Positions 49,131 to 61,860 of a DNA stretch of 64,000 nt are shown in pieces; position 1 is the first letter of the stretch, and the number at the start of each line of letters is the position of its first letter. Below the pieces are notes generated by a model, which ran no database searches, was not told where the DNA came from, and worked only from the letters and a program-made list of their open reading frames with translations. This DNA comes from Xylocopa sonorina. Taxonomy: Eukaryota > Arthropoda > Insecta > Hymenoptera > Apidae. The DNA lies in the NCBI RefSeq assembly GCF_050948175.1, contig NW_027490146.1, forward strand, positions 620,001 through 684,000. Direction: 5' to 3'. A program made the position numbers and the translations under genes.

Positions 49131-50150
49131 AGCAAGTTTAACGATCTGTAACATGAAGGCATTGAAGGTTACAAAAAGTAAAGAAAGGCGATAATACTCA
49201 CGGTTTTGATAGTAAATGAAACATACGTATTGTGAACAGTGGTGCAAGGCTTAATACTTACCGTTTACTTCACTGTGAATAAACACTTTTCGAAGGGCAT
49301 TTCAATAGTTTGCAGCATAAGTTAAACATGATAAGATTAGTATTGAAAAATCGGTTCGAATACGTTTGGTTAGGCTGTTCTTTGTGTCGTTCATTTTATA
49401 TAAGTACTGAGCTGCGGATTCCTGAGGACAGCTCACAAAATTGTTGAACTATGGAAGATTATCATTGTGAATTTGAATCAAAAGGTAATTAATTTCCATT
49501 AGATTGTAAACAGATCTCAATGTTTCATTTTAGATAGTAAGATTAAATACTCTTTACAAAACTACAAGAATGGATACATACCTTTCTGTTATTATTACTT
49601 CATAAAGAATTATAATTGCAATTATATAGTTCATTACGATAAAAGATGTTTCTCAGAAAATTCTAAATATTAAATAAAAGAATCAAGTAAAACATTTTTA
49701 ATAATTACGAATATGAAAAATACTTGAACATTCCAATAGAAAGATGTCTAAACAGGAGCTAGAAAAGTCAAACATTCAATTTCAATTCCAGAATTCATCT
49801 ATAAGAGGTAAAATGTTTCGAAAGCTTTAATTACAGTCTTTAATGCAAGCAGTTGGGCAGTATTTCAATTTTTAAGAAAATTGATGAAAGTCAACCATTT
49901 TGAAGTGGTCAGAATCTTTGTCGTTTGAGCAATAAGTGAATAACAAATAACTGAATAAATTCCAGGCTTAAAAACTTATGGATTAAATCCTATGCAGACT
50001 CGTTTATGAGCGAGTTACTAAATAATAATCCACACTAAGTCATCATTTTAAAACTTAAACGATTACATCTCGCGAACTTTCAAAGATATCAGAAGCGTGA
50101 AAAGTATGTGGTTTATCAAAAACTCTTCTAAAAGAACGGACGAAGCCAAT
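49131..50150. other. AT-rich non-satellite sequence, nothing recognised
   Basis: No frame of at least 60 codons, no repeat shared with the rest of the window and no RNA gene recognised. Confidence 0.6.
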
Positions 50151-50364
50151 AGAAATCTTTGTTGAAGTAAGCAAGTTCTAAAGTTCTAAGCAACGCGATG
50201 GCCCTTATCTGCCTATGTTTCATAGCAAGTAAGTTCTGAATTTCTATGAAATCCGATGGAATTCCTCACTACTAACGTTTCAAAGTAAGTTCTCAAATTC
50301 TCAATTCTACGTTTAAAACTGTGTGTGTTCTATATATCTATGTAAAGTGATGGTTCCTATTAGT
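50151..50364 (-). repeat. Degenerate satellite, orientation B
   Basis: Faint monomers resembling 44400-45030. AAGCAACGCGATGGCCCTTA and CTGCCTATGTTTCATAGCAA parallel the B consensus AACGCGATATCGCATCTCAT and TTCTATGTTTCATGATAAG. A second one follows with ATCCGATGGAATTCCTCACT. They show that the island 45031-50150 lies inside, not beyond, B-oriented satellite. Confidence 0.55.
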
Positions 50365-51110
50365 TGTGACGGAAACCTATATATAGTAAGTCAGGGAAAC
50401 TCGAAGGGGTTAATTATCTAAATGCTTTAAGGTGTAAAACGTACTTTAATCTAAAGCAATCTATGGTTCCAAGGTATCCGCTCACGTACAACTTTTCTTG
50501 GGCTCCAGCTGCTCAGAAAGTAGCAAAGGAATAGACTACACGACCCCGAGAACCCTGGAGCGGAACAACCCTTGAAACTTCGAAATGCTCCTCTTCTCGA
50601 CTACGCCTAGCCAAGTACACACACTCAGGTCGCGAGATACTGAAGTCACGGCATGTTTATTTATGGTCTCGACGTGGGTTTAACTAACAAGGGCTACGGG
50701 AAACTACGCAACACGCCACAAATTACCGGGTATCATAACTCGCTTCACGATATAAGATACAATATACAATATGCGACACAAGAAATGGGACGCTTTAGTG
50801 AATAAGCTCTCACGTTCTCTTCTTCAGGTTCCTTGAATTCGCTGGTGGTCCTCGGGTCTCCTGCATCCTCCTCGGGGCTCCTTGGTGGAGTGGGCTGTAG
50901 GCTTCGGTATGGTTCGGGTCCATCGATCAGTGGATTTCGGCGATTTCCTCTTCTCGCCCCCTTGGGTGTCCCCGAGGGGATCCTCCTCATCATTTAAATT
51001 GCGTAGCGCCTCGCGCGCCGCGCTCCCATGGCCCACCTGCAGGGCCGCTGGACTTTTGACTTCTCTTTAGGGGGTTAAGGATGGTTGAGGACCTTCTCAC
51101 ATCCCAGAGC
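50365..51110 (+). mobile_element. LTR-like element X3 (right end truncated)
   Basis: Starts TGTGACGGAAACCTATATAT and matches X2 closely (50395-50735) and X1 more loosely up to about X1 position 46850 (CTTCTCACACCCGAGAAC against CTTCTCACATCCCAGAGC). The second part of the X repeat, including its CGTCACA end, is absent and satellite follows at once. It marks a B-to-A switch. The frames at 50745-51070 are shifted readings of the same GC-rich stretch and are not genes. Confidence 0.7.
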
Positions 51111-51400
51111 ATTATAAAGCACAAAAGCAGATAAGCATAATGCGATGCATAGAGCTTTACAACCTTCTAACTTACTTTGAACTGTTTATATGAAATGCGA
51201 TATTGAGGTGCATGAAGCATGACAAATTAAATGCTTCGGCACCTGGACATCTAGAAACGCTATCCCCGGGCAAGAAAGTGTAGGGTTCACACTCAATTCA
51301 TGTGCAGAAGCAGATAAACATAACGCGATGCTATGAATACTACATCTTATCATGAAATATAGAAGTAAGATGCGCAGCCGCGTTTTACGAAGCATCAGAA
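51111..51400 (+). repeat. Degenerate satellite monomers, orientation A, at an array edge
   Basis: Diverged monomers with GAAATGCGATATTGAGGTGC, CACCTGGACATCTAGAAACG and AAGCAGATAAACATAACGCG. The last motif is the complement of the edge variant seen at 44640-45000. Similarity to the main consensus rises quickly to the right. Confidence 0.7.
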
Positions 51401-53097
51401 CTCTATTGTTTCAAAACCTTCAGATATAGAAACAAAATTCCGTAGCAAGGAAGTGATGCATTTACATTCATTTGAAGTGTAGAGGAGATACACATAACGC
51501 GTTGCATTGAAATTACATCTTATCATGTGACTTAGATCTGATATGCGATATCGCGTTTTATAAAGAGTTAGAAATCTATTGCTTCGATGCGTAGACATCT
51601 AGAAACGCAATTTCCTAGCCAAGAAGTGTGGCATTTGCATGCTTTTGAAGTGTAGACGAGGTATACATTACACTTCGCAATGAATATTATATCTTATCAT
51701 GAAACACAGAAATGAGATGCTAGTGCTTCGATACGTACATATCTGGAAATGCATTTCCTAGCAAGTATGTGTGGCATTTATAATCTTTTGAAGTGTAGAC
51801 GAGGTATACATAACACTTCGCAATGAATATTATATCTTATCATGAAACATAGAAATAAGATCCGATATCGGGTTTTAAGAAGCAATAGAAATACATTGCT
51901 TCGATACGTGGACATCTGGAAACGCATTTCCTAGCAAGGATACGTGGCATTTTCATTCCTTTGAAGAGGATGTATGCAACACGTCCCGATGAATATTATA
52001 TCTTACCATGAAACATAGAAATGAGATGCGGTATCGAGTTTTAAGAAGCATTAGATCTCCATTTCTTCGATATGTAGACATCTGGAAATGCATTTCCTAG
52101 CAAGGAAGTGTGCATTTACATTCTTTTGAAGTGTAGACGAGGTATAAATAACACTTCGTAATGAATATTGTATTATATCATGAAACATAGAATTGCGATG
52201 CGACATCGCGTTTTAAGGAGCAATAGAACTCCACTGCTTCGATAGGTAGATATCTGCATACGCTACTATCTGGCAAGAAAGTGTGGCATTTACATTCTTT
52301 TGAAGTGTAGACAAGGTATGCATAACACTACGCAATGAATATTATATCTTATCACGAAATATAGAAATGTGATGCGATATACCGATTTAAGTAGCACTTG
52401 AACTCTATTGCTACGATACGTAGACATCTGCAAACGCTATTTCCTAGCAAGCAATAGTCGCATTTACATTCTTTTGAAGTGAATACGAGGTATACAGGAC
52501 ACTTCGCAATGAATATTATATCTTATCATGAAACATAGAAGAGAGATGCGATATCGCGATTTAAGTAGCATTAGAACTCTATTGCTACAATACGTAGACA
52601 TCTGAATACGCCATTTCCTAGCAAGGAAGTGTCGCATTTACATTCGTTTGGAGAGAATACGTGGTATACATGACACTTCTTAAGGAATATTATATCTTAT
52701 CATGAAACATAGAAGAGAGATGCGATATCGCGTTCTAAGAAGCATTAGAACTCTATGGCCTCGATGCGGAGACATCTGCAAACGCTATTTCCTAGCATGG
52801 AAGTGTCGCACTTACATTCTTTTGAAGTGAATACGAGGTATACATGACACTTCGCAATGAATATTAAATCTTATCACGAAACATATAAATGAGATGCGAT
52901 ATCGCGATTTAAGTAGCATTAGAACGCTATTGCTACGATACGTAGACTTCTGCAAACGCTATTTCCTAGCAAGCAATAGTCGCATTTACATTCTTTTGAA
53001 GTGAATACGAGGTATACATGACACTTCGCAATGAATATTATATCTTATCATGAAACATAGAAGAGAGATGCGATATCGCGTTTTAAGAAGCATTAGA

Positions 53098-56000
53098 ACG
53101 CTATTGCTACGATACGTAGACTTCTGCAAACGCTATTTCCTAGCAAGCAATAGTCGCATTTACATTCTTTTGAAGTGAATACGAGGTATACATGACACTT
53201 CGCAATGAATATTATATCTTATCACGAAACATAGGAATGAGATGCGAAATCGCGATTTATGAAGCATTAGAACTCTATTGCTACGATACGTAGACATCTG
53301 AATACGCTATTTCCTAGCTAGGAAGTGTCGCATTTACATTCGTTTGGAGTGAATACGAGGTATACACGACACTTCGCAATGAATATTATATCTTATCATG
53401 AAGCATAGAAACGGGATGCAATATCGCGTTTTGAGAAGCACTACAACTCTATTGCTACGATGCGTAGGCATCTGCAAACGCTATTTCCTAGTATGGAAGT
53501 GTCGCATTTACATTCTTTTGAAGTGAATATGAGGTACACATGACACTTCGCAATGAGTATTGTATCTCATCATGAAACATAGAAGTGAGATGCGATATCG
53601 CGTTTTAAGAAGCATTAGAACACTATTGCCTCGATGCGGAGATATCTGCAAACGCTATTTCCTATCAAGGAATAGTCGGATTTACATTCTTTTAAAGCGA
53701 ATACGAGGTATACATGACACTTTGCAATGAATATTATATCTTATCATGAAACATAGAAGTGAGATGCGATATCGCGTTTTAAGAAGCATTAGAACTCTAT
53801 AGCCTCGACGCGTAGACATCTGCAAACGCTATTTCCTAGTATGGAAGTGTCGCATTTACATTCTTTTGAAGTGAATACGAGGTATACATGACACTTCGCA
53901 ATGAATATTGTATATCATCATGAAACATAGAAGTGAGATGCGATATCGCGTTTTAAGAAGCATTAGAACACTATTGCCTCGATGCGGAGATATCTGCAAA
54001 CGCTATTTCCTAGCATGGAAGTGTCGCATTTACATTCCTTTGAAGTGAATACGAGGTGTACATGACACTTCGCAATTAATATTATATCTTATCACGAAAC
54101 ATAGAAATGAGAGGCGATATCGCGATTTAAGTAGCCTTAGAACTCTATTGCTACAATACGTAGACATATGAATACGCCATTTCCTAGCTGGGAAGTGTCA
54201 CATTTACATTCGTTTGGAGTGAATACGAGGTATACGTGACACTTCGCAATGAATATTATATCTTATCATGATGCATAGAAATGAGATGCGATATCGCGTT
54301 TTAAGAGGCATTAGAACTCTATTGCTACGATCCGTAGACATCCGCAAACGCTATTTCCTAGCAAGCAATAGTCGCATTTACATTCTTTTGAAGTGAATAC
54401 GAGGTATACATGACACTTCGCAAGGAACATTATATCTTATCATGTAACATAGAAGTGAGATGCGATATCGCGTTTTAAGAAGCATTAGATCCCTGTTGCT
54501 CGATGCGTAGACATCTGCAGACGCTATTTCCTAGCAAGGTATAGTCGCATTTACATTCTTTTGAAGTGAATACGAGGTATACATGTCACTTCGGAATGAA
54601 TATTATAACTTATCACGAAACATATAAATGTGATGCGATATCGCGATATAAGAAGCATTAGAACCCTATTGCTATGATACGTAGGCATCTGCAAACGCTA
54701 TTTCCTAGCAAGGGAGATTCGCATTTCCATTCTTTTGAAGTGAATACGAGGTATACATGACACTTCGCAAAGAACATTATATCTTATCACGAAGCACAGA
54801 AATGATATGCTATATCGCGGTCCAAGAAGCATTAGAACTCTATTGCTACGATACGTATTCATCTGCAAACGCTATTTCCTAGCAAGGAATAGTCGCATTT
54901 ACATTCTTTTGAAGTGAATACGATGTATACATGACACTTCGCAATGAATATTATATCTTATCATGAAACATAGATGTGAGATGCGATATCGCGTTTTAAG
55001 AAGCATTAGAACTCTATGGCCTCGATGCGGAGACATCTGCAAACGCTATTTCCTAGCATGGAAGTGTCGCACTTACATTCTTTTGAAGTGAATACGGGGT
55101 ATACACGACACTTCGCAATGAATATTATATCTTATCACGAAACATATAAATGAGATGCGATATCGCGATTTAAGTGGCATTAGAACGCTATTGCTACGAT
55201 ACGTAGACATCTGCAAACGCTATTTCCTAGCAAGCGTTAGTCGCATTTACATTCTTTTGAAATGAATACGAGGTGTACATGACACTTCGCAATGAATATT
55301 ATATCTTATCACGAAACATAGAAATGAGATGCGATATCGCGATTTAAGTATCATTAGAACTCTATTGCTACGATACGTAGACATCTGAATACGCTATTTC
55401 CTAGCAAGGAAGTGTCGCATTTACATTCGTTTGGAGAGAATACGTGGTATACATGACACTTCTTAAGGAATATTATATCTTATCATGAAACATAGAAGAG
55501 AGATGCGATATCGCGTTTTAAGAAGCATTAGAACCCTATAGCCTCGATGCGGAGACAACTGCAAACGCTATTTCCTAGCATGGAAGTGTCGCACTTACAT
55601 TCTTTTGAAGTGAATACGAGGTATACATGACACTTCGCAATGAATATTATTTCTTATCACGAAACATATAAATGAGATGCGATATCGCGATTTAAGTAGC
55701 ATTAGAACTCTATTGCTACGATACGTAGACATATGCAAACGCTATTTCCTAGCAAGCAATAGTCGCATTTACAATCTTTTGAAGTGAATACGAGGTATAC
55801 ATGACACTTCGCAATGAAAATTAAATCTTATCATGAAACATAGAAGAGAGATGCGATATCGCGTTTTAAGAAGCATTAGAACGCTATTGCTACGATACGT
55901 AGACTTCTGCAAACGCTATTTCCTAGCAAGCAATAGTCGCATTTACATTCTTTTGAATTGAATACGAGGTGTACGTGACACTTCTGAATGAATATTATAT

Positions 56001-57353
56001 CTTATCACGAAACATAGAAATGAGATGCGAAATCGCGATTTATGTAGCATTAGAACTCTATTGCTACGATACGTAGACATCTGAATACGCTATCTCCTAG
56101 CTAGGAAGTGTCGCATTTACATTCGTTTGGAGTGAATACGAGGTAAACGTGACACTTCGCAATGAATATTATATCTTATCATGAAGCATAGAAATGAGAT
56201 GCGATATCGCGTTTTGAGAGGCATCCGAACGCTATTGCTACGATACGTAGGCTTCTGCAAACGCTATTTCCTAGCAAGCAATAGTCGCAGTTACATTCTT
56301 GTGAAGTGAATACGGGGTATACACGACACTTCGCAATGAATATTATATCTTATCACGAAACATATAAATGAGATGCGATATCGCGATTTAAGTAGCATTA
56401 GAACGCTATTGCTACGATACGTAGACATCTGCAAACGCTATTTCCTAGCAAGCATTAGTCGCATTTACATTCTATTGAAGTGAATACGAGGTGTACATGA
56501 CACTTCGCAATGAATAATATATCTTATCACGAAACATAGAAATGAGATGCGATATCGCGATTTAAGTAGCATTAGAACTCTATTGCTACAATACGTAGAC
56601 ATCTGGATACGCCATTTCCTAGCAAGGAAGTGTCGCATTTACATTCGTTTGGAGAGAATACGTGGTATACATGACACTTCGCAATGAATATTATATCTTA
56701 TCATGAAACATAGAAGAGGGATGCGATATCGCGTTTTAAGAAGCATTAGAACGCTATTGCTACGATACGTAGACTTCTGCAAACGCTATTTCCTAGCAAG
56801 CAATAGTCGCATTTACATTCTTTTGAAGTGAATACGAGGTATACATGACACTTCGCAATGAATATTATATCTTATCACGAAACATAGGAATGAGATGCGA
56901 AATCGCGATTTATGAAGCATTAGAACTCTATTGCTACGATACGTAGACATCTGAATACGCTATTTCCTAGCTAGGAAGTGTCGCATTTACATTCGTTTGG
57001 AGTGAATACGAGGTATACACGACACTTCGCAATGAATATTATATCTTATCATGAAGCATAGAAACGGGATGCAATATAGCGTTTTGAGAAGCACTACAAC
57101 TCTATTGCTACGATGCGTAGGCATCTGCAAACGCTATTTCCTAGTACGGAAGTGTCGCATTTACATTCTTTTGAAGTGAATACGAGGTATACATGACACT
57201 TCGCAATGAATATTGTATCTCATCATGAAACATAGAAGTGAGATGCGATATCGCGTTTTAAGAAGCATTAGAACACTATTGCCTCGATGCGGAGATATCT
57301 GCAAACGCTATTTCCTATCAAGGAATAGTCGGATTTACATTCTTTTGAAGCGA
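53098..57353 (+). repeat. Long-range duplication with 21-monomer spacing (about 3653 bp)
   Basis: A run of about 600 bp recurs at an offset of 3653 bp (21 x 174 minus 1). ATAGGAATGAGATGCGAAAT lies at 53231 and 56884. Other shared markers are AAACGGGATGCAATAT, AGAAGCACTACAACTCTATT and CCTATCAAGGAATAGTCGGA. Confidence 0.82.
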
Positions 57354-60192
57354 ATGCGAGGTATACATGACACTTTTCAATGAATATTATATCTTATCAT
57401 GAAACATAGAAATGAGAGGCGATATCGCGATTGAAGTAGCATTAGAACTCTATCGCTACGATACGTAGACATCTGCAAACGCTATTTCCTAGCATGGAAG
57501 TGTCGCACTTACATTCTTTTGAAGTGAATACGAGGTATACATGACACTTCGCAATGAATATTAAATCTTATCACGAAACATATAAATGAGATGCGATATC
57601 GCGATTTAAGTAGCATTAGAACTCTATTGCTACGATACGTAGACATCTGCAAACGCTATTTCCTAGCAAGCAATAGTCGCATTTACAATCTTTTGAAGTG
57701 AATACGAGGTATACATGACACTTCGCAATGAAAATTATATCTTATCATGAAACATAGAAGAGAGATGCGATCTCGCGTTTTAAGAAGCATTAGAACGCTA
57801 TTGCTACGATACGTAGACTTCTGCAAACGCTATTTCCTAGCAAGCAATAGTCGCATTTACATTCTTTTGAAGTGAATACGAGATATACATGACACTTCGC
57901 AATGAATATTGTATCTTATCACGAAACATAGAAATGAGATGCGAAATCGCGATTTATGTAGCATTAGAACTCTATTGCTACGATACGTAGACATCTGCAA
58001 ACGCTATTTCCTAGCAAGCAATAGTCGCATTTACAATCTTTTGAAGTGAATACGAGGTATACATGACACTTCGCAATGAAAATTATATCTTATCATGAAA
58101 CATAGAAGAGAGATGCGATATCGCGTTTTAAGAAGCATTAGAAAGCTATTGCTACGATACGTAGACTTCTGCAAACGCTATTTCCTAGCAAGCAATAGTC
58201 GCATTTACATTCTTTTGAAGTGAATACGAGGTATACATGACACTTCGCAATGAATATTATATCTTATCACGAAACATATAAACGAGATGTGATATCTAGA
58301 TTTAAGTAGCATTAGAACGCTTTTGCTACGATACGTAGTCATCTGCAAACGCTATTTCCTAGCAAGGAATAGTCGCATTTACATTCTTTTGAAGTGAATA
58401 CGAGGTACACATGACACTTCGCAATGAATATTATATCATATCATGATGCATATAAATGAGATGCGATATCGCGTTTTCAGAAGCATTAGAACCCTATTGC
58501 CTCGATGCGGAGATATCTGCAAACGCTATTTCCTGGAATGGAAGTGTCGCATTTACATTCTCTTGAAGTGAATTCGAGGTATACATGTCTCTTCGGAATG
58601 AATATTATAATTTATCACGAAACATAGAAATGAGATGCGATATCGTGATCTAAGAAGCATTAGAACTCTATTGCTACGATACGTAGGCATCTGCAAACGC
58701 CATTTCCTAGCAAGGAAGATTCGCATTTACATTCTTTTGAAGTGAAAATGAGGTATACATGACACTTCGCAAAGAACATTATATCTTATCGTGAAACATA
58801 GAAGTGAGATGCGGTATCGCGTTTTAAGAAGCATTAGAACTCTATTTCCTCGACGCGTAGAGATCTGCAGACGCTATTTCCTAGCATGGAAGTGTCGCAC
58901 TTACATTCTTTTGAAGTGAATACGAGGTATACATGACACTTCGCAATCAACATTATATCTTATCATGTGACATAGAATTGGGATGCGATATCGCGTTTTA
59001 AGAAGCATTAGAACTCTATTGCCTCGACGCGTAGAGATCTGGAGACGCTATTTCCTAGCATGGAAGTGGCGCATTTACATTCGTTTGGAGTGAATAGGAG
59101 GTATACATGACTCTTCGCAATGAATATTATATCTTATCACGAAACATATAAACGAGATGTGATATCTAGATTTAAGTAGCATTAGAACGCTATTGCTACG
59201 ATACGTAGTCATCTGCAAACGCTATTTCCTAGCAAGCAATAGTCGCATTTACATTCTTTTGACGTGAATACGAGGTATGCATGACACTTCTCAATGAATA
59301 TTATATCTTATCACGAATCGTATAGATGAGATGCGTTATCGTGTTTTAAGAAGCATTAGAACTCTATTCCTACGATACGTAGGCATCTCCAAACGCTATC
59401 TCCTAGCAAGGAATAGTCGCATTTACATTCTTTTGAAGTGAATACGAGGTACACATGACACTTCGCAATGAATATTATATCATATCATGATGCATATAAA
59501 TGAGATGCGATATCGCGTTTTCAGAAGCATTAGAACCCTATTGCCTCGATGCGGAGATATCTGCAAACGCTATTTCCTAGCAAGGATGTGTCACACTTAC
59601 ATTTTTTTGAAGTGAATGCGAGGTATACAGGACACATCGCGATGAATATTATATCTTATCATGAAACATAGAAGTGAGATGCGATATCGCGTTTTAAGAA
59701 GCATTAGAACTCTATTGCCTCGATGCGTAGACATCTGCAGACGCTATTTCCTAGCAAGGATGTGTCGCACTTACATTTCTTTGAAGTGAATACGAGGTAT
59801 ACATGACACTTCGCAATAAATATTATATCTTATCATGAAACATAGAAGAGAGATGCGATATCGCGTTTTAAGAAGCATTAGAACCCTACGGCCATGATGC
59901 GGAGACATCTGCAAACGCTATTTCCTAGCATGGAAGTGTCGCACTTACACTCTTTTGAAGTGGATACGAGGTGTACATGACACTTCGCAATGAATATTAT
60001 ATCTTATCACGAAACATAGAAATGAGATTCGATATCGCGATCTAAGAAGCATTAGAACTCTGTTGCTACGATACGTAGACATTTGCAAACGCTATTTTCT
60101 AGAAAACAATAGTCGCATTTACATTCTTTTGAAGTGAATACGAGGTATACATGACACTTCGCAATGAGTACTATATCTTATCATGAAACGTA

Positions 60193-61860
60193 GAAGAGAG
60201 ATGCGATATCGCGTTGTGAGAAGCATTAGAACTCTATGGCCTCGATGCGGAGACATCTGCAAACACTATTTCCTAGCATGGAAGTGTCGCATTTACATTC
60301 TTTCGAAGTGAATTCGAGTTATACGTGTCACTTCAGAATGAATATTATAACTTATCACGAAACATAGAAGTGAGATGCGATATCGCGTTTTAAGAAGCAT
60401 TAGAACTCTATTGCCTCGATGCGTAGACATCTGCAGACGCTATTTCCTAGCAAGGATGTGTCGCACTTACATTTCTTTGAAGTGAATACGTGGTATACAT
60501 GACACTTCGCAATGAATATTATATCTTATCATGAAACATAGAAGAGAGATGCGATATCGCGTTTTAAGAAGCATTAGAACCCTACGGCCTTGATGCGGAG
60601 ACATCTGCAAACGCTATTTCCTAGCATGGAAGTGTCGCACTTACACTCTTTTGAAGTGGATACGAGGTGTACATGACACTTCGCAATGAATATTATATCT
60701 TATCACGAAACATAGAAATGAGATGCGATATCGCGATCTAAGAAGCATTAGAACTCTGTTGCTACGATACGTAGGCATCAGCAAACGCTATTTCCTAGCA
60801 AGGAATAGTCGCATTTACATTCTTTTGAAGTGAATACGAGGTATACATGACACTTCGCAATGAATACTATATCTTATCATGAAACATAGATGTGAGATGC
60901 GATATCGCGTTTTAAGAAGCATTAGAACCCTATGGCCTCGATGCGGAGACATCTGCAAACGCTATTTCCTGGCATGGAAGTGTCGCACTTACATTCTTTT
61001 GAAGTGAATACAAGGTATACATGACACTTCGCAATGAATATTATATCTTATCATGAAACATAGAAGAGAGATGCGATTTCGCGTTTTAAGAAGCATTAGA
61101 ACCCTATGGCCTTGATGCGGAGACATCTGCAAACGCTATTTCCTAGCATGGAAGTGTTGTACTTACACTCTTTTGAAGTGAATACGAGGTATACATGACA
61201 TTTCTCAATGAATATTATATCTTATCACGAAACATAGAAAAGAAATGCGACATCTCGTTATAAGATGAATCAGGACTCTATTGCTATGATACGTAGGCAT
61301 GTGCGAACGCTATTTCCTAGGATGGAAACGTCGCATTTACATTCTTTTGAAGTGAATACGAGGTATACATGACACTTCGCAATGAACATTATATCTTATC
61401 ATGTAACATTGAAGAGAGATGCGATATCGCGTTGTGAGAAGCATTAGAACTCTATGGCCTCGATGCGGAGACATCTGCAAACACTATTTCCTAGCATGGA
61501 AGTGTCCCATTTACATTCTTTCGAAGTGAATTCGAGTTATACATGTCACTTCAGAATGAATATTATAACTTATCACGAAACATAGAAGTGAGATGCGATA
61601 TCGCGTTTTAAGAAGCATTAGAACTCTATTGCCTCGATGCGTAGACATCTGCAGACGCTATTTCCTAGCAAGGATGTGTCGCACTTACATTTCTTTGAAG
61701 TGAATACGAGGTATACATGACACTTCGCAATGAATATTATATCTTATCATGAAACATAGAAGAGAGATGCGATTTCGCGTTTTAAGAAGCATTAGAACCC
61801 TATGGCCTTGATGCGGAGACATCTGCAAACGCTATTTCCTAGCATGGAAGTGTCGTACTT
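60193..61860 (+). repeat. Higher-order repeat, 7-monomer unit (1218 bp)
   Basis: GAAGAGAGATGCGATATCGC with GTTGTGAGAAGC occurs at 60193 and 61411, 1218 bp (7 x 174) apart. It is followed in both by TTTCGAAGTGAATTCGAGTT, ACTTCAGAATGAATATTATA and CAAGGATGTGTCGCACTTAC. Part of the unit also recurs four monomers earlier, at about 59760-59945. Confidence 0.82.

Noticed and set aside
45922..51110. X1 and X3 as the two LTRs of one retrotransposon with 45.9-51.1 kb as its interior
   Set aside because: They have the same orientation but are strongly diverged, X3 is truncated, degenerate satellite lies before X3, and no Gag, protease, reverse transcriptase or integrase frame is found between them.
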